Shown here: positions 1 to 8,419 of the stretch, one piece after another
How positions within the stretch are numbered: position 1 is the first letter of the stretch
Layout of the letters: each line of letters opens with the position of its first letter
NCBI GenBank assembly: GCA_902363455.1
Contig: CABJAC010000001.1
Location: forward strand, 1,491,952-1,555,951
From: Caryophanales bacterium
Lineage (GTDB): Bacteria; Bacillota; Bacilli; Exiguobacteriales; Exiguobacteriaceae
Length of the DNA stretch: 64,000 nt
Direction of reading: 5' to 3'
The notes under the pieces: generated by a model
What the model saw: only the letters and a program-made list of their open reading frames with translations
Databases searched by the model: none
What the model was told of the DNA's origin: nothing
Position numbers and translations under genes: made by a program

Positions 1-564
1 ATAGTGTACACGGAACACACGAAGACCGGCAACGGTCAGTAATTGCATGATGCTTTTTTTGTTGAGCGCTGTCGGCTTTAATCGTAAATGAATCAAATAG
101 TTGGTTTCATTACGCCGGTTTGCACCTGCCATCAAAAAGTCTGTACGATCTAAAAATTCACTGTAACTCAAGAGTTGAGGCGTCTCAGAATAACCTTCTA
201 ACGTCCGGACCCGTTCTTTCAAATAGTGATTTTCTTCAAAAATGATTCGAAGGTGACGCAGTAACAACCAATATAAGAAAATCAGTAATGAGGAGAGGAG
301 ATGTTGCTCGATGTAAAGAAGTTGTGTTTCATTTGAGGATTCGGTGTACCAGGACAAAACAAGATAGAAAAACCCCAGTCCAAGCGTATAGGCAATCAGA
401 AGTAAAAAGTTTTTTCGACCGTTTAAAAATGTCATCATCAGTAGTAATGGAAGGATTATGAAGACGGACAGGATCGGTGTCAAACGTTCCAGTAAGGAAA
501 GTCCATAACCAGCCGTCCCGAAAAGTACCAGTAATAAGAATAAAGAGCCATTGTATCGCCTCAT
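1..564 (-). CDS. Membrane protein with degenerate GGDEF-like region, N-terminal part (runs off left edge)
   Basis: The frame is open from an ATG to the window edge (188 codons), preceded by a strong site (GGGGGAG, 4-5 nt from the ATG). Four hydrophobic segments fill about residues 5-105, followed by a short charged helix (FEENHYLKERVRTLEG) and the start of a soluble domain (LLSYSEFLDRTDFLMAGANR). This layout recalls the YdaK-type membrane-anchored degenerate GGDEF proteins of Gram-positive exopolysaccharide operons, but the diagnostic part lies outside the window, so that assignment is only a suggestion. It is the first gene of a minus-strand unit. The gene downstream is not visible. Confidence 0.6.
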   Translation of the reverse strand, partial: MRRYNGSLFLLLVLFGTAGYGLSLLERLTPILSVFIILPLLLMMTFLNGRKNFLLLIAYTLGLGFFYLVLSWYTESSNETQLLYIEQHLLSSLLIFLYWLLLRHLRIIFEENHYLKERVRTLEGYSETPQLLSYSEFLDRTDFLMAGANRRNETNYLIHLRLKPTALNKKSIMQLLTVAGLRVFRVHY

Positions 565-676
565 TTTACTCCCCCCCGTTCTTTTCCATTGATTTCTTCC
601 ATTTTATGATTCCCGTTCTAAAATGTCCAGTAACTGGTTTTTTTAAACTTTATTGACAAATCAGCCGTACACTTTT

Positions 677-1444
677 CTATTTTTTCAATGCTCCTCTTGC
701 ATTAAGTGCCGCAAACACGACCATCGCGATACTGAGGATGGAAGCGACAAGCACCCCTTGCGTATAAACACTCCAGTCAATCGTCTCACGTAACAACACG
801 GCCCGCATGCCTTCCATGATGTACGTCGTAGGATTAAGTGTCGCTGCAATTTTTAACCACTCCGCCTCGATCAACTCTTTCGGGACAAACGTCGTTGATA
901 AAAAAATCAACGGGAAGAACAACAACGTTCCGGCTTGCGCCGCTTGGGCGTTCCGGGTTTTCAGGGCAACACCGACCGAATAACCGGCAAAGGCGAGACC
1001 AAAACCAAGTGCGAGAACAATCGTCAGGAAAAATCCGGCACTGCCGGCCGGAATCGACAGCCCGAGTAAAAAGCCCATGCCGAAGATCAACAACGTCTGG
1101 ACAAACAGTTGCAACATTCCGGCAAGCATTGGTCCGAGGACGATGGCCGTCCGGGAAACCGGCGTCAGCAGCAACCGCGCGAAATAGCCGCTTTCGATAT
1201 CTTTGACGAGCGCCTGCCCCGCTCCACCGGCTCCTCCGACCGCACCGGAAACAATTGAAACCGGCAAGATGAAGTTCAAGTAGTCGACGCCGCCGAACTG
1301 GGGCAGACTCGAGATGCCGGACAATCCGCTTGTATAGACGAGCAGGAAAAAGACGCTGATGATTAGATTCGGGATGAATGAGAACGGGTTCCGTAACGTC
1401 ACAAGTAAACTGCGTTTGGTCAAAATCATCGTTTCACGCCACAT
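677..1444 (-). CDS. ABC-2 type transporter permease, DrrB-like
   Basis: This is the membrane subunit of a two-gene ABC exporter of the DrrAB (daunorubicin/multidrug) type; the substrate is unknown. The 255-residue protein has six predicted hydrophobic segments. Between the second and third it carries the ABC-2 family stretch KDIESGYFARLLLTPVSR. A second conserved stretch, TTFVPKELIEAEWLKIAATLNPTTYIMEGMRA, in which segments of 20 residues or fewer match the family, lies before the last segment. The start lies 1 nt after the ATPase stop and uses an AAGGAGGAC site inside the ATPase C-terminus, so the two genes are translationally coupled. Confidence 0.85.
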   Translation of the reverse strand: MWRETMILTKRSLLVTLRNPFSFIPNLIISVFFLLVYTSGLSGISSLPQFGGVDYLNFILPVSIVSGAVGGAGGAGQALVKDIESGYFARLLLTPVSRTAIVLGPMLAGMLQLFVQTLLIFGMGFLLGLSIPAGSAGFFLTIVLALGFGLAFAGYSVGVALKTRNAQAAQAGTLLFFPLIFLSTTFVPKELIEAEWLKIAATLNPTTYIMEGMRAVLLRETIDWSVYTQGVLVASILSIAMVVFAALNARGALKK

Positions 1445-1445
1445 G

Positions 1446-2369
1446 TCATTTGTCCTCCTTATATGCTTGACCCGTCAACTGGATGAAAACATCATCGAGT
1501 GACGGTTGTTTGACGACAAGCGACCGAGCTGTCAACTGATGTTCATCCAAATAACGGACGACTTGTTTGAGCGTTTCTGTTCCGGCAGACGGCAAAACAA
1601 CCAAATCTTTCTCGATCCGACCGTCAAACGCCTGACTAAAAGCTTCCATCGATTGGTTCTCTTCGAGGATCACTTCAATCCGTTCTTTTCCGTTCAGTGC
1701 TTTCAGCTCTGCCGCTGTTCCTTCGGCAATCAATTTACCGTCATTGATGATCGCGATCCGGTCCGCCAGCTGATCCGCTTCTTCCAAGTACTGTGTCGTC
1801 AAAAAAATCGTCGTCCCGTATTCTTCATTCAATCGCCGGACCTCTGTCCAAATCTGTAACCGGCTTGCCGGATCAAGACCCGTCGTTGGTTCATCCAAAA
1901 ACAGCACGGTCGGTTGGTGAACAAGCGTCAGTGCCAAGTCAAGCCGCCGCTTCATCCCGCCGGAATACGTCCCGGACCGGCGTTTGCCGTCTGCTGCTAA
2001 ACCAACAAGCTCCAATAATTCATGTGCTCGTTCGACCGCTTTCTCTTGGGAAAAACCGAACAACTTTCCTTGCAGTACGAGCAACTCCTGTCCGGTCAAA
2101 TCATTATCGATGCCTGTTTCTTGCAGGGCGACCCCAATCTGAAGCCGGACGTTTTTTTGGTCGCGTTCGATATCGTATTGATTAATCGTCGCATGACCGG
2201 ATGAGACGGCAATCAATGTCGTCAGCATTTGAACCGTCGTCGATTTCCCGGCTCCGTTCGGTCCCAAAAACGCAAAAATCTCGCCTTTTTTCACGTGAAA
2301 CGAAATCTGATCAACTACTTTCTTCCCGTTGTACTCCTTCGTCAACTGCTCTACTTCAATCACGGTCAT
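1446..2369 (-). CDS. ABC transporter ATPase, DrrA-like
   Basis: ATPase subunit of the exporter whose permease follows directly. Walker A (GPNGAGKST) lies near residue 36, the signature YSGGMKRRLDLAL near residue 137 and Walker B (VLFLDEPTTGLDPASR) near residue 157. The C-terminal approximately 80 residues match the accessory domain usual in DrrA-type ATPases, and the 307-residue length fits the family. The ATG is preceded by AAAGGACG. The first 13 codons and the bases around the start are duplicated about 11.7 kb away on the other side of the sugar locus. Substrate unknown. Confidence 0.88.
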   Translation of the reverse strand: MTVIEVEQLTKEYNGKKVVDQISFHVKKGEIFAFLGPNGAGKSTTVQMLTTLIAVSSGHATINQYDIERDQKNVRLQIGVALQETGIDNDLTGQELLVLQGKLFGFSQEKAVERAHELLELVGLAADGKRRSGTYSGGMKRRLDLALTLVHQPTVLFLDEPTTGLDPASRLQIWTEVRRLNEEYGTTIFLTTQYLEEADQLADRIAIINDGKLIAEGTAAELKALNGKERIEVILEENQSMEAFSQAFDGRIEKDLVVLPSAGTETLKQVVRYLDEHQLTARSLVVKQPSLDDVFIQLTGQAYKEDK

Positions 2370-2373
2370 CCGT
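2325..2373. repeat. Copy 1 of 49-bp direct repeat (5' end of exporter ATPase gene)
   Basis: This segment covers the ATG, the first codons of the ATPase gene (MTVIEVEQLTKEY) and four upstream bases. It matches 14010-14058 in the same orientation at 46 of 49 positions by my alignment. The two copies bracket the entire sugar locus. Confidence 0.85.
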
Positions 2374-2537
2374 CCTTTCGGCTAAAGAGGTTGCTGAACG
2401 TATTTTGTTCCTGTCTTTTCCCGCTTTAAGGTTAGGATATGCGAACAATCCAAAAGGAGCTGACACAACGGTTAGTCTCTTCTGTCGAAACTGTTATACT
2501 TTTTTTACATTTTTATAACTACCACGTTTATATCGCA

Positions 2538-2578
2538 TAAAAAAAGACGAGGACGATTTCAACTCGCCCCCGCCTGTC
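2538..2578 (-). terminator. Intrinsic terminator after the sugar ABC operon
   Basis: On the minus strand an 11-bp stem (GGCGGGGGCGA with TCGTCCTCGTC, including G-U pairs) is followed by seven or more T residues. It lies 40 bases past the stop of the MalG-type permease gene and closes the importer transcription unit. Confidence 0.8.
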
Positions 2579-2615
2579 ATTTAATTAACAACACCCTGCT
2601 GTTTGAATGCACCAA

Positions 2616-3509
2616 TTATTTCATTCCTGAAATATTGTATCCTTCAATGATGTATTTTTGGAAGATCATGAAGATGATAATGATCGGTACGACCATGAAT
2701 GTTGCTCCGGCCATTTGCAGTCCGTAGTTCCCACCATGTTGTCCTTGCAACAATGCAAGACCGACTGACAATGTGTACAAAGATTCATCATTCGCGATGA
2801 TGAGCGGCCAAAGGAAACTGTTCCAGGCACCGATGAATGTCAAGATACCTTGAACCGCCAAAATTGGTTTTGACATCGGTAAAATGATCGAGAAGAAAAT
2901 CCGAAATTCACTGGCTCCGTCAAGACGGGATGCCTCCAAAAGTTCATCCGGTATCGTCGTCATGAACTGCCGGAATAAAAATACTCCGAATGCGCCCACT
3001 AGTCCCGGTAAGACGATGCCGGTCATCGTATTCGTCAATCCCATCTGGTTCAACATCAAATAGACAGGAATCATCGTTACTTGTCCCGGAATCATCATCG
3101 TCGCCAAAACACCGATAAACAGGACTTTACTGCCTTTAAACGTAAATTTAGCAAACGCATATCCGGCCATCGCAGTTAGCAATAAACCAAAAAATGAAGC
3201 GAAGACAATCAGGATTGTATTTTTTAAATAGGTCAAGAAGTTTAAATTCACAAACAGGTTGACGTAATGCTCAAACGTGATTTCATCTGGCCAGATCGTC
3301 AAGGGTAAAGCTAAAATTTCAGCATCTGTCTTGACAGAAGAGATGACCATCCAGAAAAACGGTAACATGAAACACAGACCAAGTAAGGTTAACACCAGTC
3401 CCAGTAACCATTGCGGACGCTTGCGTTTTTTTACTGTCCTCACTTTCGGAATCGGAGAAAATCGTTCCGGTTTCACGTTAACCGCAACCGGTTTTTCTTT
3501 CGGAATCAT
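2616..3509 (-). CDS. Sugar ABC transporter permease, MalG-like (CUT1 family)
   Basis: Inner-membrane permease of the sugar importer. The 297-residue protein has a charged N-terminal tail (residues 1-33), six hydrophobic segments and the cytoplasmic EAA loop (LLEASRLDGASEFRIFFSII, about 190-209) that docks on the ATPase. The start is supported by AAGGAGGG at good spacing and lies 12 nt downstream of the MalF-type gene. No dedicated ATPase gene is present in this operon. CUT1 importers in Bacillales commonly share one MsmX-type ATPase encoded elsewhere, so that is the likely partner. From its neighbours the substrate is probably a beta-1,2-linked gluco-oligosaccharide. Confidence 0.88.
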   Translation of the reverse strand: MIPKEKPVAVNVKPERFSPIPKVRTVKKRKRPQWLLGLVLTLLGLCFMLPFFWMVISSVKTDAEILALPLTIWPDEITFEHYVNLFVNLNFLTYLKNTILIVFASFFGLLLTAMAGYAFAKFTFKGSKVLFIGVLATMMIPGQVTMIPVYLMLNQMGLTNTMTGIVLPGLVGAFGVFLFRQFMTTIPDELLEASRLDGASEFRIFFSIILPMSKPILAVQGILTFIGAWNSFLWPLIIANDESLYTLSVGLALLQGQHGGNYGLQMAGATFMVVPIIIIFMIFQKYIIEGYNISGMK

Positions 3510-3521
3510 GACGGTCCCTCC

Positions 3522-4409
3522 TTAATATGGATTCTCATTCTTTTGTACTCTAAACTGAATCAACGTCACGGTAATGATTAAGACGAACAGCACCACCGAT
3601 CCTGCCGCTGCATATCCAAAATTACTCAACTGGAACCCATTCTGATAAATGAACAGTGCAAGGGAAGTCGTCGAATTTAAGGGACCACCTTCCGTCATGA
3701 TGAACGGTTCTTCAAAAAATTGTATCCAGCCAATCAAGGTCGTGACGGTTACGAAGAAGATCGCATACCGTAGCAATGGAATCGTGATTTTAAACATCTG
3801 TTGAAATGTGTTTGCCCCGTCCAGTGCTGCTGCCTCATAATAAGTACGCGGAATCCCTTGCAAGGCAGCCAAGAAGATGATCATGTTGATCCCAACGGCA
3901 CGCCAAAGTGCAAGCAAAATCAGTGATAACTTCGCGATAAATGGATCCTGAAGCCAAGGAACATCCGGCAAACCGATTGTGTTCAAAATAAAGTTAAACA
4001 ACCCATACTGGGGATTAAACAAAAATCCCCAAACGACGGCGACAGCGACGACATTCGTAATCGAAGGCATATAGAAGACGACCCGGAACCACTCAAAGAC
4101 CTTTCCTCTACCGAAGTTGATTGCGATCGCAATTGATAAGGACAAAGCGATCACAAGCGGTACACCGATCACGACGTAGACGACTGTATTTGATAAGGCT
4201 TTAAGGAATACTTCATCTTTGAAAATTTCCAGATAGTTCGTCATTCCGATCCAGTCAACATTGGCGAAATTGGCGATACCCGCTAAATCCATATTCGTAA
4301 AACTCATGACAAAGGCGACAAACAGCGGCGTAATTGAAAATAAAAGTAATAATAAAACCGTCGGAGCGATTAGCAGATAGGGAGCGCGATCGTTTAGCAA
4401 ACGTCTCAT
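3522..4409 (-). CDS. Sugar ABC transporter permease, MalF-like (CUT1 family)
   Basis: Partner permease of the importer, 295 residues from the ATG. It has six hydrophobic segments and an EAA loop (YYEAAALDGANTFQQMFKIT) near residue 192. I chose the ATG preceded by AAAGGAGA at 6-7 nt. A TTG eight codons upstream keeps the frame open but has no ribosome site. The gene follows the binding-protein gene after a stem-loop that probably makes expression of the two unequal. No ATPase accompanies it. Confidence 0.88.
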   Translation of the reverse strand: MRRLLNDRAPYLLIAPTVLLLLLFSITPLFVAFVMSFTNMDLAGIANFANVDWIGMTNYLEIFKDEVFLKALSNTVVYVVIGVPLVIALSLSIAIAINFGRGKVFEWFRVVFYMPSITNVVAVAVVWGFLFNPQYGLFNFILNTIGLPDVPWLQDPFIAKLSLILLALWRAVGINMIIFLAALQGIPRTYYEAAALDGANTFQQMFKITIPLLRYAIFFVTVTTLIGWIQFFEEPFIMTEGGPLNSTTSLALFIYQNGFQLSNFGYAAAGSVVLFVLIITVTLIQFRVQKNENPY

Positions 4410-4428
4410 GAAGTGTCTCCTTTCACAA

Positions 4429-4456
4429 AACAAGAGGGGATAAGCATCCCCTTGTT
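4429..4456 (-). promoter_or_regulatory. Intercistronic stem-loop after binding-protein gene
   Basis: On the minus strand AACAAGGGGAT pairs with ATCCCCTCTTGTT around a GCTT loop, with one bulged T. It starts just after the stop codon of the binding-protein gene and ends 19 bases before the MalF ATG. Such hairpins commonly stabilise or partly terminate the highly expressed binding-protein message. No long T-run follows, so full termination is unlikely. Confidence 0.65.
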
Positions 4457-4460
4457 CAGA

Positions 4461-5699
4461 TTACTTGAGGATGGTTTCAGCCTTTTTCTGGAATACATTT
4501 ACTTCTTCTTCGACCTTTACCTTGCCTCGATACATCTTCTCAAAACTCTGCAGATAGGTTTGTGATACTTTTTCCCACGTGCTGATCAACGGCATCGGCT
4601 GAGCGTTCTCCATTTGTTCGCCAAACGTCTTCAACTTTTCATCATTTTGCAACGTCTCATTTTTCCATGCTTCTTTTGTCGACGGCAATGATTTCGTCAT
4701 TTCCATCCACTTCGTTTGTGTCTCCGGTTGACTCATGTAAGAAATAAATTTGGCGGCTTGATCTTTTTTCTTGCTGCTTTCGAAAATACTGAGGTTGGCG
4801 CCGCCTAAAAACGAAATGTTATTTTCTTTGGTAGGTAAAACAGCAGTTCCCCACTGCTTCTCAATACCCGGCATTTGCTCATTGATGATGTTAATCATCC
4901 ATGGTCCGCTGATAAACATTGGAACGTTTGGCTCCTTCGCGCCAAAAGCTTGCACGATGTCCATCCCGAAGTCGATTGGCGCATACCCTTCCTTAAAGTA
5001 GTTTGATAGATAGTCTGCACTCTCCACGAATTCCGGCTTATTGAACAACGGTTTGTTCTTATCCGTCAGCAGTTCAGATCCGTTTTGACGGGCAAACATA
5101 AAGGACAACATCTGATCGTTCGTATCGAGTGTGATTCCATACATATCATCACCTTTACGTTCCGATAGTTTGGCGGAGACCTCCTCCAGTTCTTCCCATG
5201 TTTTCGGTGCTTCTTTATAGCCGACCTTTTCTAATGTATCTTTCCGGTAATAGAGCACACGTGTATCGGTATACCATGGTGTTCCGTAGACGCTGCCTTT
5301 CAAGTTGACTGTGTCGAACGAACCTTTATAGAATTTATCTTCCGCAAGCTCCGGATATTTTTTGACATAGTCCTTCATATCCGCCAATGCACCCGCTTCA
5401 ACGAATTCCGGCATCCATGACGTCCCCATCTGGACGACATCCGGTCCGTTTTTGGAGGCGACTGCCGTCAATAACTTATCATGTGCTGTATCCCAAGGAA
5501 TGGCTTGAACTTTGACCGTGACCCCTTTGTTTGCCTTCTCGTACTCTTTAACCAATTTAGGCAACGCTTTTCCTTCTTCCCCCATTGCCCAGACAGTCAA
5601 TGTTTTCCCGTCTTCTTCAGAACCCGATGAACAACCTGCCAACATACCCGATAATGCCAACGTACTGACAGCTACGGCGATCCCCACTTTTTTCATCAT
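4461..5699 (-). CDS. Extracellular sugar-binding lipoprotein of CUT1 ABC importer
   Basis: Binds the oligosaccharide outside the membrane and delivers it to the MalF/MalG permeases. It is 412 residues long with a lipobox (LSGMLAGC, Cys23). The mature part follows the family-1 solute-binding fold (TLTVWAMGEEGKALPKLVKE near the start; DVVQMGTSWMPEFVEAGALA near residue 85). The ATG has a GGGAGG site. It is the first gene of its unit: a sigma-A promoter overlapped by a cre site and two LacI-type operators lie upstream. The neighbouring GH94 and GH3 enzymes suggest a sophoro-oligosaccharide ligand, as for the Listeria innocua locus. Confidence 0.87.
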   Translation of the reverse strand: MMKKVGIAVAVSTLALSGMLAGCSSGSEEDGKTLTVWAMGEEGKALPKLVKEYEKANKGVTVKVQAIPWDTAHDKLLTAVASKNGPDVVQMGTSWMPEFVEAGALADMKDYVKKYPELAEDKFYKGSFDTVNLKGSVYGTPWYTDTRVLYYRKDTLEKVGYKEAPKTWEELEEVSAKLSERKGDDMYGITLDTNDQMLSFMFARQNGSELLTDKNKPLFNKPEFVESADYLSNYFKEGYAPIDFGMDIVQAFGAKEPNVPMFISGPWMINIINEQMPGIEKQWGTAVLPTKENNISFLGGANLSIFESSKKKDQAAKFISYMSQPETQTKWMEMTKSLPSTKEAWKNETLQNDEKLKTFGEQMENAQPMPLISTWEKVSQTYLQSFEKMYRGKVKVEEEVNVFQKKAETILK

Positions 5700-5720
5700 T
5701 TGTTTCCTCCCTTTCTTTGT

Positions 5721-5742
5721 CTAATCGAAACGTTTCGATTAG
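5721..5742. promoter_or_regulatory. LacI-family operator, perfect 22-bp palindrome
   Basis: The core TCGAAACGTTTCGA is extended on both sides to a perfect 22-base palindrome. It lies between the promoter and the ribosome site of the binding-protein gene. The same 14-base core recurs upstream of the GH3 gene, so it is most likely the site of the LacI regulator encoded in the locus. Confidence 0.82.
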
Positions 5743-5790
5743 ATTTCAAAAAAATAATGTTTATACAAATGTCTTTCTGCAAAAAAACAG

Positions 5791-5804
5791 GTTAAACGTT
5801 TCTA
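5791..5804. promoter_or_regulatory. Second LacI-type operator near transcription start
   Basis: GTTAAACGTTTCTA is an imperfect version of the core found 50 bases downstream. It falls where the transcription start of the upstream promoter is expected, a normal repression position. Confidence 0.55.
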
Positions 5805-5809
5805 TAAAC

Positions 5810-5838
5810 ATTATAATCATTAATGTATACGCTTACAA
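5810..5838 (-). promoter_or_regulatory. Sigma-A promoter of the importer operon with overlapping cre site
   Basis: On the minus strand TTGTAA and TATAAT are separated by 17 bases. The -35 lies inside ATTGTAAGCGTATACAT (5823-5838), which fits the CcpA cre consensus WTGNAANCGNWWNCAW at every position. CcpA binding here would block RNA polymerase, giving catabolite repression. Confidence 0.8.
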
Positions 5839-5853
5839 TAGGGAATTAAAATT

Positions 5854-6819
5854 TTATTTTTTTTGACAAATGGATTCAGCCACCATGAATTTCGAGTCGA
5901 TTTTTTCGATACCATTTTCTTTTGCGTCAATCAATCGCATGAGCGAATGTGCTGCTTTTTGACCCCACTCCAACTTGGAATAGCTGACGCTCGCGATTTT
6001 CGGATGTGTATAGTTCGTGATCTCCAGTTTGTCGAATCCTGCCAATGAAACATCTTGCCCGATACGAAATGACGTGTTTTGTAGTACATCATACACGCCT
6101 AACGCCATGTCATCATTGAGACAGACGATGGCATCACCATCCTTCAACTCTTCCATCAAGTCACTTGTCGCCCGAATACCCGAACGTTTTGTGAAGTTGC
6201 CGTCCCATTCCATGACGTTGATTCCGGCTCCTAATGCGCGGGTTATGACGATTTCTCGCCGCTCGATGGCATCATGGTTTCCGACAGGACCGTTCAACAA
6301 ATGAATGTGTTTCGGACGAGTCGCTACAATCGCTTCCATTTCCTGTTCCATTCCCATCGCGTTATTCAGGAGGACGCAACTGATGTTCGGATGGATGATT
6401 TCCCGATCAAGTAATGTCAGCGGATGCCCCCGGTCGGCAAAACTCATGATTTGTTCTTCCGTAAAACGATGTCCTAAAATAATCCCTCCATCCACAATCC
6501 GCTCCGTCATAAGTCGATGGGATTCCGGACCATTGCAGACAATCAGCTCATAACCCGTGTTTGATAATTCCAAGTTGATTCCTTTTAACAATTCTCCATA
6601 AAACGACCCCGAATAATCACCGAGAAATGCTCCGATGATATGTGTTTTCCGCGTCTTGAGCGTTCGTGCCGCCGCGTTCGGAATATAGTTAAGATCATTG
6701 GCGATTTGAACGATTCGTTGTCTCGTCTTCTCCGTTACTTTCGTACTGCCATTAAGTGCGTATGAAACAGTTGAAATAGAGACCCCTGCTGCCTTGGCGA
6801 TATCTTTTATCCCCGTCAT
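5854..6819 (-). CDS. LacI-family transcriptional regulator of the sugar locus
   Basis: A DNA-binding HTH occupies residues 1-25 (IKDIAKAAGVSISTVSYALN), followed by the hinge helix (IPNAAARTLKTRKTHIIG) and a periplasmic-binding-protein-like effector domain. From MTGIKD it is 321 residues, near the usual length. An ATG two codons earlier is also possible, but its spacing to the GGAAG site is too short. The gene begins 17 bases after the GH13 stop, so it is the last gene of the GH3-GH94-GH13 unit. Its likely operators (TCGAAACGTTTCGA) lie upstream of both transcription units, which suggests local autoregulation with a beta-glucoside or oligosaccharide as inducer. Confidence 0.87.
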   Translation of the reverse strand: MTGIKDIAKAAGVSISTVSYALNGSTKVTEKTRQRIVQIANDLNYIPNAAARTLKTRKTHIIGAFLGDYSGSFYGELLKGINLELSNTGYELIVCNGPESHRLMTERIVDGGIILGHRFTEEQIMSFADRGHPLTLLDREIIHPNISCVLLNNAMGMEQEMEAIVATRPKHIHLLNGPVGNHDAIERREIVITRALGAGINVMEWDGNFTKRSGIRATSDLMEELKDGDAIVCLNDDMALGVYDVLQNTSFRIGQDVSLAGFDKLEITNYTHPKIASVSYSKLEWGQKAAHSLMRLIDAKENGIEKIDSKFMVAESICQKK

Positions 6820-6836
6820 TTTCATCACTTCCTTCT

Positions 6837-8378
6837 TCAAAAAGTATAGCATATGACCGCTTCGTACGGTCTCAAAACTGATGATGGTTGCTCGTGCGTC
6901 GCACAAAGTACACGTTCGATTTCAAAGGAATGTTTCACTTCCTGATCCGTCAGATTCACAAGGACCGTCACTGAACGTTCCGTTGGGTCAGTTCTCCGAA
7001 AACAAAGGAGCTGATCATTCGTTTCCACCATACAAAACTGCCCTTTCCTCAGGATGGGTTGGGTTTTTCGCAATCCAATCAACTGACGATACAGGAACAG
7101 CAAACTGCTTTTGTCTTGTTGCTGAATTTCTACGGTTCTTCCGTTCTCTATTTCCCGTGCTCTTAACCAGGGTTCGGATTTAGAAAATCCAGACGGTTCG
7201 CTAGTCCAAGCCATTGGAATTCGGGCGTGATCGCGCCCTTTCATCCGGACACCCTCCAGATTATCATTTGTTTTCAAGTAGTTTAACGTCTCGATGTCTT
7301 TATAATCCTCCGGTAAAATCAATCCGTTTGTCATTCCGATCTCGTCACCTTGATATATGAAAGGAGTTCCCCTCAGTCCGAACTGGAGGACTGCTAGCAT
7401 CGCCGCAGCTTCCAGACGGTCTGCGTACCAACGGGAAATTGCGCGTGGTTGATCGTGGTTATTCCAAAACAAGCTGTTCCATCCACCGTCCTGCAACCGC
7501 TCTTGCCAGCTGACCAATGTGTCTTTGAAGCGTCGCGTGGAAAATGGAACCAACTCCCATTTTCCTTTCCCCGTCTGTTCATCTAACGCCGTCACCTCAA
7601 AATTGAAGACCATGTCCAGCAAATTTGCCTGTTTAAGCTCGATGATTTGTGCGGCATTTAAAGCACCCGCTTCACCGACAAGCACCAATCCGGTTGGATC
7701 GACACGCGACAGCAGCGTCTTCAAACCGGCTTTCACTTTATTGAAACTAAACCACTCCAAAGCGTCGACATCTTTTCCGATTAAATCGATGACATCAAAT
7801 CGAAATCCCTTGACGCCCTGCTTTACCCAATATGATAGGACTTCGGCCAATTCTTTCCCCACCTGTTCCTGTTCCTGTTCCCAGTTCAAGTCCGGTTGTT
7901 CCGGTGCAAAGGAATGAAAGTAATATTGTTTACGGATCGGAGAATACGTCCAGGCACTGCCTCCAAAAAATGAGTTCATCGCATTCGGCTTGTCTCGCCA
8001 AATGTAATACTCTCCGTATGGACCGGACGGATCCAGTTCAGATGCTCTAAACCACTCATGTGTACGGGAAGTGTGATTCGCGACGATATCCATCATGACA
8101 CCCATCTGCCGTGCTTTCGTCTCTTCCAATAAGAACGTCATGTCTGCGCGAGTTCCGAAAATCGGATCTATGTCATAATAGTCGCTGATGTCATATCCGT
8201 TATCAAAACCCGGTGATCGATAGACAGGACCTAGCCAGATGAGGTCCACTCCTAACCAGGACAGATAATCCAACCGACTGCGAATCCCATTCAAATCACC
8301 GATGCCATCGTCATTAGAATCTTGAAAACTTTTCGGATAGATGTGATAGATGATCTGATTTTGAACATGTGTTTTCAT
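6837..8378 (-). CDS. GH13 alpha-glucosidase (oligo-1,6-glucosidase-like)
   Basis: Cytoplasmic alpha-glucosidase of the oligo-1,6-glucosidase/dextran-glucosidase type. From MKTHVQNQ (ribosome site AGGAGG) it is 513 residues, somewhat shorter than the usual 550-560. Family regions are clear: DIVANHTS (about 97-104), GFRFDVID with nucleophile Asp195, LVGEAG with acid/base Glu236, and NNHDQPR with the third Asp. An in-frame extension of 35 codons upstream has no ribosome site. An alpha-specific hydrolase is unexpected beside beta-glucan enzymes, and its substrate cannot be read from the sequence. A terminator-like hairpin separates it from the GH94 gene. Confidence 0.85.
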   Translation of the reverse strand: MKTHVQNQIIYHIYPKSFQDSNDDGIGDLNGIRSRLDYLSWLGVDLIWLGPVYRSPGFDNGYDISDYYDIDPIFGTRADMTFLLEETKARQMGVMMDIVANHTSRTHEWFRASELDPSGPYGEYYIWRDKPNAMNSFFGGSAWTYSPIRKQYYFHSFAPEQPDLNWEQEQEQVGKELAEVLSYWVKQGVKGFRFDVIDLIGKDVDALEWFSFNKVKAGLKTLLSRVDPTGLVLVGEAGALNAAQIIELKQANLLDMVFNFEVTALDEQTGKGKWELVPFSTRRFKDTLVSWQERLQDGGWNSLFWNNHDQPRAISRWYADRLEAAAMLAVLQFGLRGTPFIYQGDEIGMTNGLILPEDYKDIETLNYLKTNDNLEGVRMKGRDHARIPMAWTSEPSGFSKSEPWLRAREIENGRTVEIQQQDKSSLLFLYRQLIGLRKTQPILRKGQFCMVETNDQLLCFRRTDPTERSVTVLVNLTDQEVKHSFEIERVLCATHEQPSSVLRPYEAVICYTF

Positions 8379-8390
8379 GATTTCCCTCCT

Positions 8391-8419
8391 AAAAAAGGGA
8401 AGACGCATTGCGTCATCCC
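8391..8419 (-). terminator. Terminator-like hairpin between GH94 and GH13 genes
   Basis: On the minus strand GGGATGACGC and GCGTCTTCCC form a 10-position stem with one mismatch and a 3-base loop, followed by six T. The stem includes the GH94 stop codon and the T-run abuts the GH13 ribosome site. It may terminate part of the transcripts and lower GH13 and LacI expression. Confidence 0.65.
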
